Of a stretch of 6,334 nt of DNA, positions 6,076-6,334 are shown piece by piece. Numbering within the stretch: the stretch's first letter is position 1; each line of letters begins with the position of its first letter. This stretch comes from Dysgonamonadaceae bacterium. Its GTDB lineage: Bacteria > Bacteroidota > Bacteroidia > Bacteroidales > Azobacteroidaceae. The stretch lies in contig JAISNS010000202.1 of NCBI GenBank assembly GCA_031276105.1, forward strand, positions 1 through 6,334. The letters run 5' to 3'. The notes below the pieces were generated by a model. It searched no databases. It was given only the letters and a program-made list of their open reading frames with translations, and had not been told where the DNA came from. Position numbers and translations under genes: made by a program.

Positions 6076-6276
6076 TTAAATATAGATATTTGCAATCTGT
6101 TTTTTGCGTTCTTTCAAATCTCGCTGAAGTTCTTCATCTAATGATTTTGCTTCGCGAATATCTTTTGCAGTTTTTATCTATTTTGAGATTTGTTCAGCCG
6201 TCATTAACGTTGAGTAATAAACCCAATCGCCAACTACGCCCCGTAAACAAGGTAAAATTAACTTTGTTGTATTCAT
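6076..6276 (-). pseudogene. Decayed N-terminal fragment of a DGQHR-domain (DndB-related) protein
   Basis: Reading from the ATG at 6276 gives MNTTKLILPCLRGVVGDWVY and, further on, KDIREAKSLDEELQRDLKER (38-57). This closely resembles, from memory, the N-terminus of DGQHR-domain proteins, relatives of DndB found with DNA-modification and defence systems. Codon 33 is an in-frame TAG (6180-6178), plausibly from a TGG tryptophan codon, and the frame ends at TAA (6078-6076) after about 66 codons, far short of an intact family member. The rest of the gene is not found in the 360 bases downstream, so this is a truncated, inactivated copy. Composition is lower in GC than the xyl genes. Family assignment rests on motif memory only. 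An overlapping open frame entering from the window edge (6334-6194) leaves some doubt about what was once expressed here. Confidence 0.5.
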
Positions 6277-6334
6277 AACTAAAATCCAAATTTTCTTCTG
6301 TGAAACGATATATTTTCCAAAGAAGGAAATAAAC

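Noticed and set aside
6054..6278. 74-codon plus-strand frame at the right edge
   Set aside because: Antisense to the DGQHR-like fragment, whose minus-strand reading has family-like motifs; the plus product has none.

Overview
The window is a D-xylose catabolic operon, almost certainly from a member of the Bacteroidota (Bacteroidales-like). Three things point there: a Nudix-type sugar regulator of the NrtR/AraR kind, a TAnnTTTG-type -7 promoter box upstream of it, and A/T-rich translation starts without clear Shine-Dalgarno sequences. All supported protein genes lie on the minus strand, so the operon reads from right to left.

In transcription order: a Nudix-related regulator (5710-4994); xylB, xylulokinase (4955-3477); a small four-helix-bundle (S23/IVP-like) gene (3432-3055); xylA, xylose isomerase (3001-1673); and xylE, a D-xylose:H+ symporter (1480-35). 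XylE imports xylose, XylA converts it to xylulose, and XylB phosphorylates that to xylulose 5-phosphate for the pentose phosphate pathway. The regulator probably senses the sugar and controls the operon, including itself. The promoter region (about 5711-5801) has a perfect TACCTTTG box between two inverted copies of a TTTAACAT-type site, a good candidate operator pair.

Two insertions interrupt this standard layout. Between xylB and xylA, the AT-rich four-helix-bundle gene (about 30% GC, against about 48-61% in sampled xyl coding stretches) is bracketed by inverted arrays of a GGYRAAA heptamer. The right-hand array supplies the last codons and the stop codon of xylB. Between xylA and xylE lies a 163-bp MITE-like element with 29-bp terminal inverted repeats. 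It contains two 25-nt stem-loop units that share loop and flanks while their stems differ by paired, compensatory changes.

The right edge (about 6076-6334) holds a decayed N-terminal fragment that resembles DGQHR-domain (DndB-related) proteins, with an in-frame stop and an early end. Between it and the promoter (about 5802-6075) I see no supportable gene. No tRNA, rRNA or CRISPR array was seen. The strongest candidates for something unusual are the heptamer-bracketed four-helix gene and the covarying stem-loops.
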